A stretch of DNA of 64,000 nucleotides from Pseudocolwellia sp048296855 (GCA_048296855.1 CP182631.1), one strand, 5' to 3'; positions 26,698 through 35,742 are shown, counted from the stretch's first letter. Notes: generated by a model not told the origin, from the sequence alone. Numbers and translations are program-made.

Positions 26698-29600
26698 ATT
26701 TTTGTTCAGTGAATAACATAAATTGATGTAAGTAGTATTTAATTTTATTTATGTCAAATACATCAGCTGCAGCAAAAAGCTCTTGTGCGTATTCTTCTAT
26801 AGAGTATTCTTCATTTTTTTTCGCCCAAACCTCTAGTTCTTGCGAAAACTTGATAATACCGTTGAGCTGATTATTTTTTTGTAATAGCAGGCAGATTGGA
26901 ACATAGGTTTCAGTAAGCTCCTTTAATCGTTCTTTATTATGAAGCGCTATCGTTGTAGTGTTATGAGCCTCTTTTTTATTATTTTCACTTGATACAAACA
27001 CATGATCTAAATGTTTTGTGAGTTCATCAATTAATTCTTTTTGTAATACGGGTTTACGTAGGTAACCATCAAAATTTTCTCGTCGTTGTCGTTCGTAATC
27101 ACTTCTCATTACCGATGCAGTTAACGCTATTATAGGTAGGTTAGGGTTTGATGCTTTAATGATTTGTGCGGCTTCGTATCCATCCATTCCAGGCATTCTA
27201 ATGTCCATTAATACTAAGCTAATATTATTGCTATGGGCTTTTTCGACGGCTTCTTCACCGCTTTTAGCTATCAATAGTTGAATAGAAAGAGAAGAGAATA
27301 TTTCTATTAATAATTGCCTGTTGTCTTCAATGTCATCAACTATCAGTATGCTGGCTCCTAAAAAATCACATTTTTTGGTATCATTATTTTCTTTAGGAGA
27401 TATGTCTTCGTTTGATAATATTTGTTCAATTGCGTGTAATTTTAAACTGAAGCAAGAGCCTTTATTGAGTATGCTAGTAACCGATAGGTCACCATTCATT
27501 AATTCGGTTAGTCTTCTACTAATTGTTAAGCCGAGGCCTGTACCACCATATTTTCTAACGCTTTGTCCTTCTCGTTGATTAAAGCTTTCAAAGATAGATT
27601 CTTGATCACTTTCAGAAATACCAATACCACTGTCTTGTACTGATATAATAAGGTTTTCTTGATTATTAGTACTTTTTTCTATTGTTGCTTTTAAGGTAAT
27701 TAAACCAGAGTCCGTAAATTTAACTGCGTTGCCTACAAGGTTAAAAAGTATTTGCCTTACTCGTGCTTTATCTATTAATAAGTGACGGGGAATATCGTCT
27801 GAAACATCAATAATAAAGTCTATGTTCTTACTTTTAATTTTCATTAAAAAGACATTGCCTATTTCATCAAATAATCCGTTTATATTGGTAGGCTCTTTAA
27901 TAATGGTTAGCTTACCCGCTTCTATTTTAGATAAGTCTAAAATATCGTTAATCAGCATTAATAAAGAGTTACCTGCTGATTGTATGGTGTTGACGAAAGT
28001 TTTTAATTTACGATCCGTAATCTGTTCGCTAAGTAGTTCTGTAAAACCAATAATTGCATTCATTGGGGTTCTGATTTCATGGCTCATATTGGCTAAGAAT
28101 TCTGACTTGGCATTGTTTGCCATTTCAGCTGACAGCTTTGCTTGCTCTAAATTTTCTTCCATAGCGATACGCTCAGTTACATCAACGGCTATGGTTAATA
28201 AAACAGGCTTCCTTTTATAGGTAAGGGGAATTACCGAAATCATCATTGAATGTACTGAACCATCATAACGCTTGAAAGGAATCACAAGTTGTTCTATTTT
28301 TCCGTGCTTTTTAATTTCCTCGGCTACCGTTTCTCTATCATTCATATTGTGATAGAAATCAGCAATATTTAATTTTTTTATATCGATATTTTTAATATTA
28401 TTGTCATGTTTAGCTTTTTTGTTCGCTGTAATAATATTGCCGCTAAGATCTGTTACTACAACATGTTGTGGAATATTATCGAGTAAAGCTTTTGTTTGAG
28501 TTTCTGCTTCTTTTCTTAAGAGTATTTCGTGTTTAAGTTTTCTATTCCAATAAATGATGAAAATCAGAATAAAAATAAAAACAGAGACAATTTGAGCGAT
28601 TAACTGATAATCAATTTTAGTGACAAACTGAGAACGTCCCCATTTTTGGGCTATGCTTTGTTTTTCACTGGGGGGAATTTTTTTCAATGCTTTATTTAGA
28701 ATAGGAATTAATGAAGATAATTCTGGGTTCACTCCAAAAGTGAGTTTTGTTTTAAATTCGGTTGTACCAACCACTCTAATATTGTTTATCCCCATTTCTG
28801 ATATTAGGTAGCTAACTTGAGGTAGTGTGCCGAGAAAAGCATCTACTTTACCTGTGGATACAGCTGTTAAACCATCAGCTACGGTGTCTACTTTGTTAAA
28901 TGGAATATAGGGATAGCGATTTAATATTTGATGGGTGTTGCCGTAATCTTTAACGATCGCTATTTTTTTTGATTTGATGCTATCAATATTTTCAATAAAC
29001 CTTTGTTTACTTTTCATCACGATAACAATTGGGCTGGTAAGGTATTGTTCGGTAAATTCTAATTCGTTAGATAAAAATGTTTGTTCGGTTGTTGAAATAA
29101 GCCCTATTTCCCCTGATTTAGCCAGTGCAACCGATTCAGCCCAAGTATTTGTTGGTATGTATTTAAACGTTATATTAAGGGATTGGCTTAAAACATTTAA
29201 GTAATCAGACACCATTCCAATGTATTGGTTATTTTTATCTTTTGCTTCATAAGGCAACCAATGTGGATCACCTGCAAATGTAATAATAGGATGTTTTAGT
29301 AACCATTCTTTTTCATCTGTTGTGAGGTATTCTGTTGTTGAGTGCTTTTTTGGTTTATTACTTAGCCAACGTTGAGAAATGTTCTTTTTGTCACTTTCAG
29401 TAATTGCTAATAACCCTTTATTAATAATGCCTGCGAGTGTTTTATTTTTTTTCAAAGTAACAATGTGAATAGTGTGCATACCAATTGAGCGGGTTGATTT
29501 AAAGGGGACTATTGTATTTATACCTTCTTTTTCAAGTGTATAAATAAGGGCTCCGTAAGTATCGTAAAGTATATCTGCACGGCGTTCTAAAACCGCATCT

Positions 29601-30178
29601 ATAGCTTCTCCAAAGGTATTAACTAAATAAATATTTATTTTGGGGTAATGTTTTTGCAATATTTCTATATGAGCATAGCTCTTAGGAATAGCGACTGTTT
29701 TACCATTTAGGTCTTGAATTGATTCAGCTTTTACAGATTGATGAATAAAAAAATAATCTAATGCTTCGAAGTAAGGTTGAGAAAAATTTAAGTATTCTTC
29801 ACGTTTTTTTGTGTGGTATACCGCTGGTAATAAGTCTACTTCACCGGTTTTTATTTTAGCTAAATTATCGTCCCAAGTTGAAATCGAAATATTAAATGTT
29901 AAACCTGTATATTTTGTAATAAGTGATAGGTAATCGTTAGATATTCCTTGATGTTTACCTGAATCGTCAGCGAAATTAAAAGGTGTCCAATCCTTTGTTC
30001 CACCCACATTTACAACAGGGTTTTGTTTTATCCATAACAGTTCTGAAGGGGTTAGTATTTGATTATAAGTTGTGTGTTGTTCGGTGTTTTTTGTTTTATC
30101 GGTATTTTGAGCAATTGAAAAGGAACTAAGCAAGTATATACACAATAAAAAGTGAGTGATTAAGCTTGTTTTTTTCAT
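26696..30178 (-). CDS. Hybrid histidine kinase with two periplasmic solute-binding domains
   Basis: A 1160-residue BvgS/EvgS-like sensor. Signal peptide (1-23), two tandem SBP_bac_3 ligand-binding domains (about 45-275 and 290-520), a transmembrane helix (about 528-546), a PAS domain (about 560-680), HisKA with FLANMSHEIRTPMN (phospho-His about 697), HATPase with the DSGIGI and GGTGLGLTISRR boxes, and a receiver (LVLMDIRMPGMDG, Asp about 991). The C-terminal 80 residues are helical; no clear Hpt His is visible. It starts three bases after the stop of the HD-GYP response regulator, so the two form one operon and probably one phosphorelay. Confidence 0.93.
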   Translation of the reverse strand: MKKTSLITHFLLCIYLLSSFSIAQNTDKTKNTEQHTTYNQILTPSELLWIKQNPVVNVGGTKDWTPFNFADDSGKHQGISNDYLSLITKYTGLTFNISISTWDDNLAKIKTGEVDLLPAVYHTKKREEYLNFSQPYFEALDYFFIHQSVKAESIQDLNGKTVAIPKSYAHIEILQKHYPKINIYLVNTFGEAIDAVLERRADILYDTYGALIYTLEKEGINTIVPFKSTRSIGMHTIHIVTLKKNKTLAGIINKGLLAITESDKKNISQRWLSNKPKKHSTTEYLTTDEKEWLLKHPIITFAGDPHWLPYEAKDKNNQYIGMVSDYLNVLSQSLNITFKYIPTNTWAESVALAKSGEIGLISTTEQTFLSNELEFTEQYLTSPIVIVMKSKQRFIENIDSIKSKKIAIVKDYGNTHQILNRYPYIPFNKVDTVADGLTAVSTGKVDAFLGTLPQVSYLISEMGINNIRVVGTTEFKTKLTFGVNPELSSLIPILNKALKKIPPSEKQSIAQKWGRSQFVTKIDYQLIAQIVSVFIFILIFIIYWNRKLKHEILLRKEAETQTKALLDNIPQHVVVTDLSGNIITANKKAKHDNNIKNIDIKKLNIADFYHNMNDRETVAEEIKKHGKIEQLVIPFKRYDGSVHSMMISVIPLTYKRKPVLLTIAVDVTERIAMEENLEQAKLSAEMANNAKSEFLANMSHEIRTPMNAIIGFTELLSEQITDRKLKTFVNTIQSAGNSLLMLINDILDLSKIEAGKLTIIKEPTNINGLFDEIGNVFLMKIKSKNIDFIIDVSDDIPRHLLIDKARVRQILFNLVGNAVKFTDSGLITLKATIEKSTNNQENLIISVQDSGIGISESDQESIFESFNQREGQSVRKYGGTGLGLTISRRLTELMNGDLSVTSILNKGSCFSLKLHAIEQILSNEDISPKENNDTKKCDFLGASILIVDDIEDNRQLLIEIFSSLSIQLLIAKSGEEAVEKAHSNNISLVLMDIRMPGMDGYEAAQIIKASNPNLPIIALTASVMRSDYERQRRENFDGYLRKPVLQKELIDELTKHLDHVFVSSENNKKEAHNTTTIALHNKERLKELTETYVPICLLLQKNNQLNGIIKFSQELEVWAKKNEEYSIEEYAQELFAAADVFDINKIKYYLHQFMLFTEQK

Positions 30179-30181
30179 TCG

Positions 30182-31231
30182 CTAGTTTGTTCCTATAGCA
30201 ATAAATTCATCTAAATGCTCAATAAAAATATTAACCAGCGCGGGATCAAAATGAGAGCCAGACTGTGCTTGTATGTAAGCGACGGCTTCATCAATTGGCC
30301 AACTGTCTTTGTACTTGCGTTTATGAGTTAATGCGTCAAATACATCGGCTAATGCGACTATACGACCATATATGTGTATTTCATTGCCTTTAAGGCCTCT
30401 AGGGTAGCCACTACCGTCCCATTTTTCATGATGTTCATAAGCTATAATCCCTGCAGATTTAAATAATCGACGATGAGATTTTTTAAGAAAATCTTTTCCT
30501 CTTTCTGCATGGGTTTTCATTATGTCAAACTCGCTTTCTGTGAGTTTTCCTGGTTTATGGAGGATTTCTTCTGGAATAGCTATTTTGCCTATGTCATGCA
30601 TGGGAGATGCGTGGAAAAGAATAATTTCGTCTTCTTCCGTTAAACTTTCAGTATAATGTGCTAATAGCCTGCATGACTCTGCCACACGTTTAATATGTTG
30701 ACCTGTTTCATCCGATGTTAATTCCATCATTTCCATTAAAATGTAAATCATTTCACGCTGATTTTCTTCTAACTCGTTCGTTAATCTTTCTTGTTGAAAA
30801 CCTGCCTTTACAGTTAACTTAATATTGGTTTGTTTTAATAAACTTTTAGCGCGGTGTAGTTCTAAATGATTTTTGACACGACAGAGAATTTCTTCAGCGT
30901 GAAAGGGCTTTATTATGTAGTCGGCACCGCCTAATTTGAAACCTTTAGATATTGAGTCTATATCGGATTTAGCGGTGAGAAAGATAATAGGGATATCTTT
31001 ATGTTCTTCCATTAGCTTAAGCTGACGGCATACTTCAAATCCGTCTAGTTTGGGCATCATAATATCTAACAGAATAAGATCAAACGTTTCATGTTTGATG
31101 AGTTCAAGCGCTTCAAAGCCGTCAGATGCGAAAGATAATAAATAATTTTCTTCTTTTAAAATATTCATAGCCACTTGAATATTTTCAGGTACATCATCAA
31201 CAATAAGAATTTTCATGTCTTGTAAATCCAT
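30182..31231 (-). CDS. Response regulator with HD-GYP c-di-GMP phosphodiesterase domain
   Basis: A receiver domain (1-125; ILIVDDVPENIQ, phospho-site LILLDIMMPKLDG, and Lys in YIIKPF) is joined to an HD-GYP domain with HDIGKIAIPEEIL and HHEKWDGSGYPRGLKG. These are the metal-binding and GYP signatures of active c-di-GMP hydrolases. The start ATG 31231 (MDLQDMKILIVDD) has an AAGGAG site nine bases upstream. A ten-codon longer frame to 31261 lacks one. It is first in an operon with the hybrid kinase, its likely phospho-donor. Confidence 0.93.
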   Translation of the reverse strand: MDLQDMKILIVDDVPENIQVAMNILKEENYLLSFASDGFEALELIKHETFDLILLDIMMPKLDGFEVCRQLKLMEEHKDIPIIFLTAKSDIDSISKGFKLGGADYIIKPFHAEEILCRVKNHLELHRAKSLLKQTNIKLTVKAGFQQERLTNELEENQREMIYILMEMMELTSDETGQHIKRVAESCRLLAHYTESLTEEDEIILFHASPMHDIGKIAIPEEILHKPGKLTESEFDIMKTHAERGKDFLKKSHRRLFKSAGIIAYEHHEKWDGSGYPRGLKGNEIHIYGRIVALADVFDALTHKRKYKDSWPIDEAVAYIQAQSGSHFDPALVNIFIEHLDEFIAIGTN

Positions 31232-31440
31232 TATTCTCAACTCCTTGTTATTGACATGCATAAATAAGCGGGAAGGGAATAGCTTATTTACTAATTTTTA
31301 TATTTAAAAATTGCTTGTTATCTAAACTATAGCAGGTTTTTTGTACAGTAAAATCTAGATCAAGTTTTATCATGATCTTATTTTTATAAAAGGCATTATA
31401 TCTTGTTAACTTCATGACTAAATTTTATAGTGAATATAGA

Positions 31441-31672
31441 TAACCCGAATTCGGGATAAGCAATTATGCCTAATATTGCTATTTAATCACCTAACGTCGT
31501 TATTTTTATTGCTAATAGCCAGCTATTAGTCAATAAAAAATGCCTTGTTAAGCGAATAAATTTCAACATTAGGAAGCTAATAACGTGTTATTTGGATAAT
31601 ATTTATTTATGTTTATCATCTTTTATTTATAAATCAGTAAATTACAAAATCCATTATCCCGAGTTCGGGTTA
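31441..31672. mobile_element. MITE-like element D (232 bp)
   Basis: Ends TAACCCGAATTCGGGATAA and TTATCCCGAGTTCGGGTTA are inverted repeats at 18 of 19 positions, and each end is itself a palindrome (CCCGAATTCGGG). The interior includes the palindrome CTAATAGCCAGCTATTAG and matches element A in inverse orientation. The right end lies 32 bases before the radical SAM start codon, so the element may influence its expression. Confidence 0.8.
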
Positions 31673-31704
31673 AATTATATGTTCATGATATTAAGTCGTT
31701 TTAT

Positions 31705-33660
31705 ATGAAAGCAGATATTTGTTTGATCAGTATGCCTTATACCTCTCTTAGCACGCCTTCTTTGGCATTAGGTGTACTTGAAAACTATATTAGTCAGTAT
31801 GGAAATACGGTGCATTCAGTTTATGGGAATTTAGAGTTTGCTAAAAAAATAGGTTTGGCAGAATACGAATTTATTAATAATGCTTTTAATGATTATTTGA
31901 TAGGTGAATGGACTTTTTCTCAATCAGCATTTCCGCAACACGACTTAAAGGATGAAGGTTTTTTCGCACTATTTAGAGATTTAGATAAGCCTAAAAAACA
32001 AATGTTGTTATCTATTAGAGATAGCGCTACAAATTTTATAGACGATATGGCCAAAAGTGTTTTAGCTAAACAGCCGAGAATAGTAGGGTGTACGTCAACA
32101 TTTCAACAAAATTGTGCGTCTTTAGCTTTACTGAGAAAAATTAAAAATGCAGATCCTTCTATTATTACTTTAATGGGAGGAGCCAATTGCGAAGGTGTTA
32201 TGGGGCAAACCATCAGTGAAGAATTTACTTGGGTTGATTATGTTTTTTCTGGTGAATGTGATGATGTTATTGGCGAGTTTATTGATAAATTAGTTAAAGG
32301 TGATTCAATAGATAACCATAACCTACCTTATGGGTTTATTACCCAAAAAAATAAAGCTATTTTTACTGATGCTTCTACAAAAAAAAAAGCCCCCCGAGCG
32401 CATATGGAAGATATGTCGCTAGTGTCTTCGCCTATTTTTGATAGCTATTTTAATACGTTAAATAATCTTAATTTATCTGAATATATTTCTCCGGGGTTAT
32501 TAGCTGAAACATCCAGAGGATGCTGGTGGGGAGCTAAACAACATTGTACTTTTTGCGGTTTAAACGGTGGAAGCATGGAGCATCGTTCAAAACTACCTGA
32601 AGTAGCTATTGAAGAAATGGACTATTTATCCACGCGATATAATGTGAACAAATTTTTTATTGTGGATAATATTCTCCCTGTAGAATATATGAACAGCGTA
32701 CTACCAGAGCTTGCCGATAAATATGAATATAATATTTTTTATGAAACCAAAGCTAATTTAAAAAAAGGCCATGTAGAAAAACTCGCTAAAGCCGGTATAA
32801 AGTGGATACAGCCTGGTATTGAAGGATTACATGATGACTTTCTTAAAATTATTAAAAAAGGTACGACGGCTATTCAAAACGTTGCGGCTTTAAAATGGTG
32901 TAGAAGTTACGGTGTGAGGGTAACGTGGAATTTATTATGCGACGCTCCTTTTGAACAAGCATCGTGGTACGATGAAATGGCAGAATGGTTACCTTTGGTA
33001 TCGCACTTACACCCACCTTTCGATCAAATGGCAAAAATTTGTTATCACCGTTTTAGTCCCTATTTTAATAATCCTGAACAGTTTGGTTTAACATTAGAGC
33101 CCACTAAAAGTTATCAGTATGTTTATCCGCTATCAAAAAATAAACTCTTTAATTTAGCCTATTTTTTTATTAAGCAAACAGATAACACACAAGGGATCTA
33201 TACCTTAAACTTTACTTTTACATCTGAAACTGCAGCTCATGAAAAAGTACAAAATATCTTAAATGACTGGAGCAACTCTTGGTTAGAAGGGGCTTTACCT
33301 ATGTTATTTATGGTTGACCAAGGGTCACAAATAATTATTATGGATACGCGTAAAGTCGCAACAAATTTTACTCATATACTTACGGGGTTAACCGCTACTA
33401 TATACAGAATGATTGCAGAGCCAACACCTAAAGCAAGGTTGCTCGTTAAATTGACTGAGTATTATCAATCAGCAGAAGAAACATATACTGAAGAAGCATT
33501 AGAAGAAAGCATTGATTTTTTAATTAAAAATCATTTAATGATCCATTTAAGTAAATGTTATATGTCACTCGCTTTTATAGGAGAGTCAGCAGAGATGCTA
33601 GACAATCAAGATGCACCTAGCGGTTGTATTGATTTAGTTAAAGCGGCGAATGAATTATAA
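31705..33660 (+). CDS. B12-binding radical SAM RiPP maturase (C-methyltransferase type)
   Basis: A 651-residue class B radical SAM protein. The N-terminal 220 residues form a cobalamin-binding Rossmann domain (IVGCTSTFQQNCASLALL, MGGANCEGVMG). The radical SAM core has the unusual spacing C273-x7-C281-x2-C284 (RGCWWGAKQHCTFCGLNG), followed by FFIVDNILP and IQPGIEGLHDDFL. This Cx7CxxC form belongs to the 'RiPP maturation radical SAM protein 1' family, B12-dependent C-methyltransferases acting on ribosomal peptides. It converges with the peptidase/HDO/precursor genes, 30 bases apart. The ribosome-binding site is weak; the ATG overlaps the TGA of a nine-codon upstream frame (31681-31708). Confidence 0.88.
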   Translation: MKADICLISMPYTSLSTPSLALGVLENYISQYGNTVHSVYGNLEFAKKIGLAEYEFINNAFNDYLIGEWTFSQSAFPQHDLKDEGFFALFRDLDKPKKQMLLSIRDSATNFIDDMAKSVLAKQPRIVGCTSTFQQNCASLALLRKIKNADPSIITLMGGANCEGVMGQTISEEFTWVDYVFSGECDDVIGEFIDKLVKGDSIDNHNLPYGFITQKNKAIFTDASTKKKAPRAHMEDMSLVSSPIFDSYFNTLNNLNLSEYISPGLLAETSRGCWWGAKQHCTFCGLNGGSMEHRSKLPEVAIEEMDYLSTRYNVNKFFIVDNILPVEYMNSVLPELADKYEYNIFYETKANLKKGHVEKLAKAGIKWIQPGIEGLHDDFLKIIKKGTTAIQNVAALKWCRSYGVRVTWNLLCDAPFEQASWYDEMAEWLPLVSHLHPPFDQMAKICYHRFSPYFNNPEQFGLTLEPTKSYQYVYPLSKNKLFNLAYFFIKQTDNTQGIYTLNFTFTSETAAHEKVQNILNDWSNSWLEGALPMLFMVDQGSQIIIMDTRKVATNFTHILTGLTATIYRMIAEPTPKARLLVKLTEYYQSAEETYTEEALEESIDFLIKNHLMIHLSKCYMSLAFIGESAEMLDNQDAPSGCIDLVKAANEL

Positions 33661-33690
33661 GGTTTCTCCAATAATATTACGTGTTTATCG

Positions 33691-34683
33691 TTACAAAGAA
33701 GATAAGCACCAATAGCTAAAAGTGTTATCAACTTCACCTTCAGCCGTATCGTAGCGGCTTAAAAAAAACAGATAAGGGATATAGCAATAGCCATTATCGC
33801 CAAAGGTATCACCGTACGAGTTTCTTACTATGAACACTTCTTTTTCATCATCAAAACCAACCGCTAACATGGCATGACCACCTAACCTAATCTCGTTTTT
33901 AGCTGGCATAGTCATTACGCCGTTATTGGTGATAAGAAAAAAACTTTTAGGTACCATCATACCAAAAATAAACGGTATACCTTTTGATAACGATAATTTT
34001 AGCTCGGTTAAATCATCCTTTACTGATAATTTGCAATAACGAATAATTTTGTATTGGTTTGCTTGCGCTATCGCTTTTGTAGAAGGTTTCTCGGTGATTG
34101 CTGCGTGTATTTCGGTTGCATTTTCTTTTAAAACTTTGGCTACTTCTAATTGAACATCTTGAAATGTTCCGGTTTTAACTACAGAGGCAATACTGCTCGG
34201 GTAGGCCATTTCAGGATAAGGCCATAGCGGTTCAGAACATACACCGTGTTTGTTTAAAACTTTAATGCCATCTCGAATAAAAACAGGTTTGTTGAAATCA
34301 ACTTCGTTTGCTAATACGCGTTCGTGGTAATAAATAAACATAGGTGATGCGTTTAATGATTTTGCGGTTTGCTTAAGTTGATCTTTATGAATAGCGTTGG
34401 TATTTAGTAATGATCTATTTTCGTTAACAAAATAGAGTTCAGCGGCAACCGACAACGCACAAGCAGAGCAAGAATTTAATAACCCTTGATTAATTATGGG
34501 GGAATTTAATAAATGGCGTAAATCAACTTTTTCATGAATATGCTCAGCTATTTTAGTTTTTAATTGAACAGGACATGAAATATGAGAATAAGAGGAAGAG
34601 TTTTCTCCATGAAGATCACAAAAAAGGTGATCTCTATGATCATAACAATCAGGCTGTACCGTCGTTTTATATAACGCTTCCAT
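33691..34683 (-). CDS. Papain-like (C1 family) cysteine protease
   Basis: A 330-residue C1 peptidase. The oxyanion Gln66 and catalytic Cys72 lie in INQGLLNSCSACAL, catalytic His269 in RLGGHAMLAVGF, and Asn287 in FIVRNSYGDTFGDNGYCYIPY. There is no signal peptide or obvious prodomain, so the enzyme is likely cytoplasmic. It is the third gene of a unit after the 60-residue peptide and the HDO-like gene. Leader-peptide removal is an attractive role, by analogy with C39-type proteases of other RiPP systems, but this is inference. A hairpin lies between it and the upstream gene. An AAGAG site precedes the ATG. Confidence 0.88.
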   Translation of the reverse strand: MEALYKTTVQPDCYDHRDHLFCDLHGENSSSYSHISCPVQLKTKIAEHIHEKVDLRHLLNSPIINQGLLNSCSACALSVAAELYFVNENRSLLNTNAIHKDQLKQTAKSLNASPMFIYYHERVLANEVDFNKPVFIRDGIKVLNKHGVCSEPLWPYPEMAYPSSIASVVKTGTFQDVQLEVAKVLKENATEIHAAITEKPSTKAIAQANQYKIIRYCKLSVKDDLTELKLSLSKGIPFIFGMMVPKSFFLITNNGVMTMPAKNEIRLGGHAMLAVGFDDEKEVFIVRNSYGDTFGDNGYCYIPYLFFLSRYDTAEGEVDNTFSYWCLSSL

Positions 34684-34715
34684 AATATCTCTTCAATTAT
34701 TGATTTTTTTGTATA

Positions 34716-34747
34716 AAAAAACCTTAATAACATGATTAAGGTTTTTT
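34716..34747 (-). terminator. Hairpin between HDO-like gene and peptidase gene
   Basis: Perfect stem AAAAAACCTTAAT / ATTAAGGTTTTTT with a six-base loop, 20 bases past the HDO-like stop and 33 bases before the peptidase start. It could terminate part of the transcripts so that precursor and HDO are made in excess of the protease. Confidence 0.7.
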
Positions 34748-34767
34748 AAACTCATACCCATTTAAAA

Positions 34768-35463
34768 TTACGTGCTTTTAGGTGCAGCTCTGCAAACATC
34801 TTCCATCACTAAAGCCACATAACGATAGGTTTGAAATGCGCTCATTTCAATGGCTCTAAAATGCGCTTCAGTTAGTGGTAAGCTGTTAATTGTATTTATT
34901 ATATCTTGCCCATGCTGGCTGTCGATAACCGCATGCTCTAAAATAGTACTAAAACCTTCAGCGGGTAATCCTGATTTTTCAATTAAGCTATTAACATATT
35001 CAACGGTTGGGTGATTAACTTCTAAACAAGCTATATACCCTAAAAAGGCGATAGGGTGATGGTGGCGAATTAAATAATATTGTGAACCAACTAAAGCTGA
35101 AACATTGGAAGGAGGAATACGTGAAAAAATTTCTTCACGTGATACACCTAATTTTTCTAAATCGTTAACATACCATTGATCATGATCTGTTTCTTCAGCA
35201 ATATGTTTTTCCATATACTTTATTAATGGTGCACAAACAGGATCATTTTCTATTGTATTTGCGCAATTAATAACTTCCTCCATCAATGGAACGGTTGCTC
35301 TAGCGACCATTTGATTGATAAATATGTGCTCTATACACACAGAAGGATGTATTGCCAGCTGAGTAAATTGGTTATTTATATCTGCAGCTCTAGCACTTAA
35401 AAAGCTTAAGTTAGCTTGTAAACGTTCAAAGTGAGTTGTTCCCTTATTTATTTTACCTATCAC
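34768..35463 (-). CDS. Haem-oxygenase-like diiron (HDO-type) redox protein
   Basis: A 231-residue all-helical protein of the TenA/PqqC/HDO superfamily. Candidate metal ligands: Glu90/Glu91 and His94 (HIAEETDHDQW), Glu148 (ACLEVNHP), and His177, Asp181, His184 (EHAVIDSQHGQD). This resembles the Glu/His/Asp diiron set of haem-oxygenase-like oxidases, some of which modify peptides or amino acids. The GTG start directly follows the TAA of the 60-residue peptide gene with no separate Shine-Dalgarno, implying translational coupling and joint function. The reaction is unknown. Confidence 0.8.
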   Translation of the reverse strand: MIGKINKGTTHFERLQANLSFLSARAADINNQFTQLAIHPSVCIEHIFINQMVARATVPLMEEVINCANTIENDPVCAPLIKYMEKHIAEETDHDQWYVNDLEKLGVSREEIFSRIPPSNVSALVGSQYYLIRHHHPIAFLGYIACLEVNHPTVEYVNSLIEKSGLPAEGFSTILEHAVIDSQHGQDIINTINSLPLTEAHFRAIEMSAFQTYRYVALVMEDVCRAAPKST

Positions 35464-35646
35464 TTAAAGAATAATCCCAACGGGCTGACCACTTTGGTTC
35501 TGAATTTTTTTATTAATTGATTTTAAATGATCTACTTCTTCTTGAGATAATTGGTTTATCGCATTGACGTGATCTTCATGTAATCTATCTTTATCCAAAG
35601 CACCAGCTTCATGAAGTTGCTCAACATTGGTTTTTGTATTAGACAT
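35464..35646 (-). CDS. Candidate RiPP precursor peptide, 60 aa
   Basis: A short, hydrophilic peptide: start MSNTKTNVEQLHEAG, an amphipathic leader-like segment INQLSQEEVDHLKSINKK (about 30-47), and a short C-terminal stretch IQNQSGQPVGIIL that would be the core. It has no Cys and no signal peptide. A good Shine-Dalgarno (AAGGA) stands eight bases before the ATG and a strong promoter lies upstream. It is first in the unit, coupled to the HDO-like gene and next to a protease and a RiPP-type radical SAM enzyme. That context is the main evidence that it is a modified peptide precursor; it does not match a class I can name. Confidence 0.75.
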   Translation of the reverse strand: MSNTKTNVEQLHEAGALDKDRLHEDHVNAINQLSQEEVDHLKSINKKIQNQSGQPVGIIL

Positions 35647-35712
35647 GTTAATTCCTTGTAAAATTATTGTTTTTTTTAAGTTATTTAAAGTTATTCAGTT
35701 AATTACGTTAAC

Positions 35713-35742
35713 AGAATAAGGAATAAAGGTAATTGTTGTCAA
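35713..35742 (-). promoter_or_regulatory. Promoter of the precursor-HDO-peptidase unit
   Basis: On the minus strand: perfect -35 TTGACA (35737-35742), 18-base spacer, -10 TATTCT (35713-35718). The predicted leader is about 60 bases before the precursor ATG at 35646. Confidence 0.6.

Noticed and set aside
31231..31261. Ten-codon extension of the HD-GYP response regulator
   Set aside because: The AAGGAG site sits inside the extension and serves the ATG at 31231.
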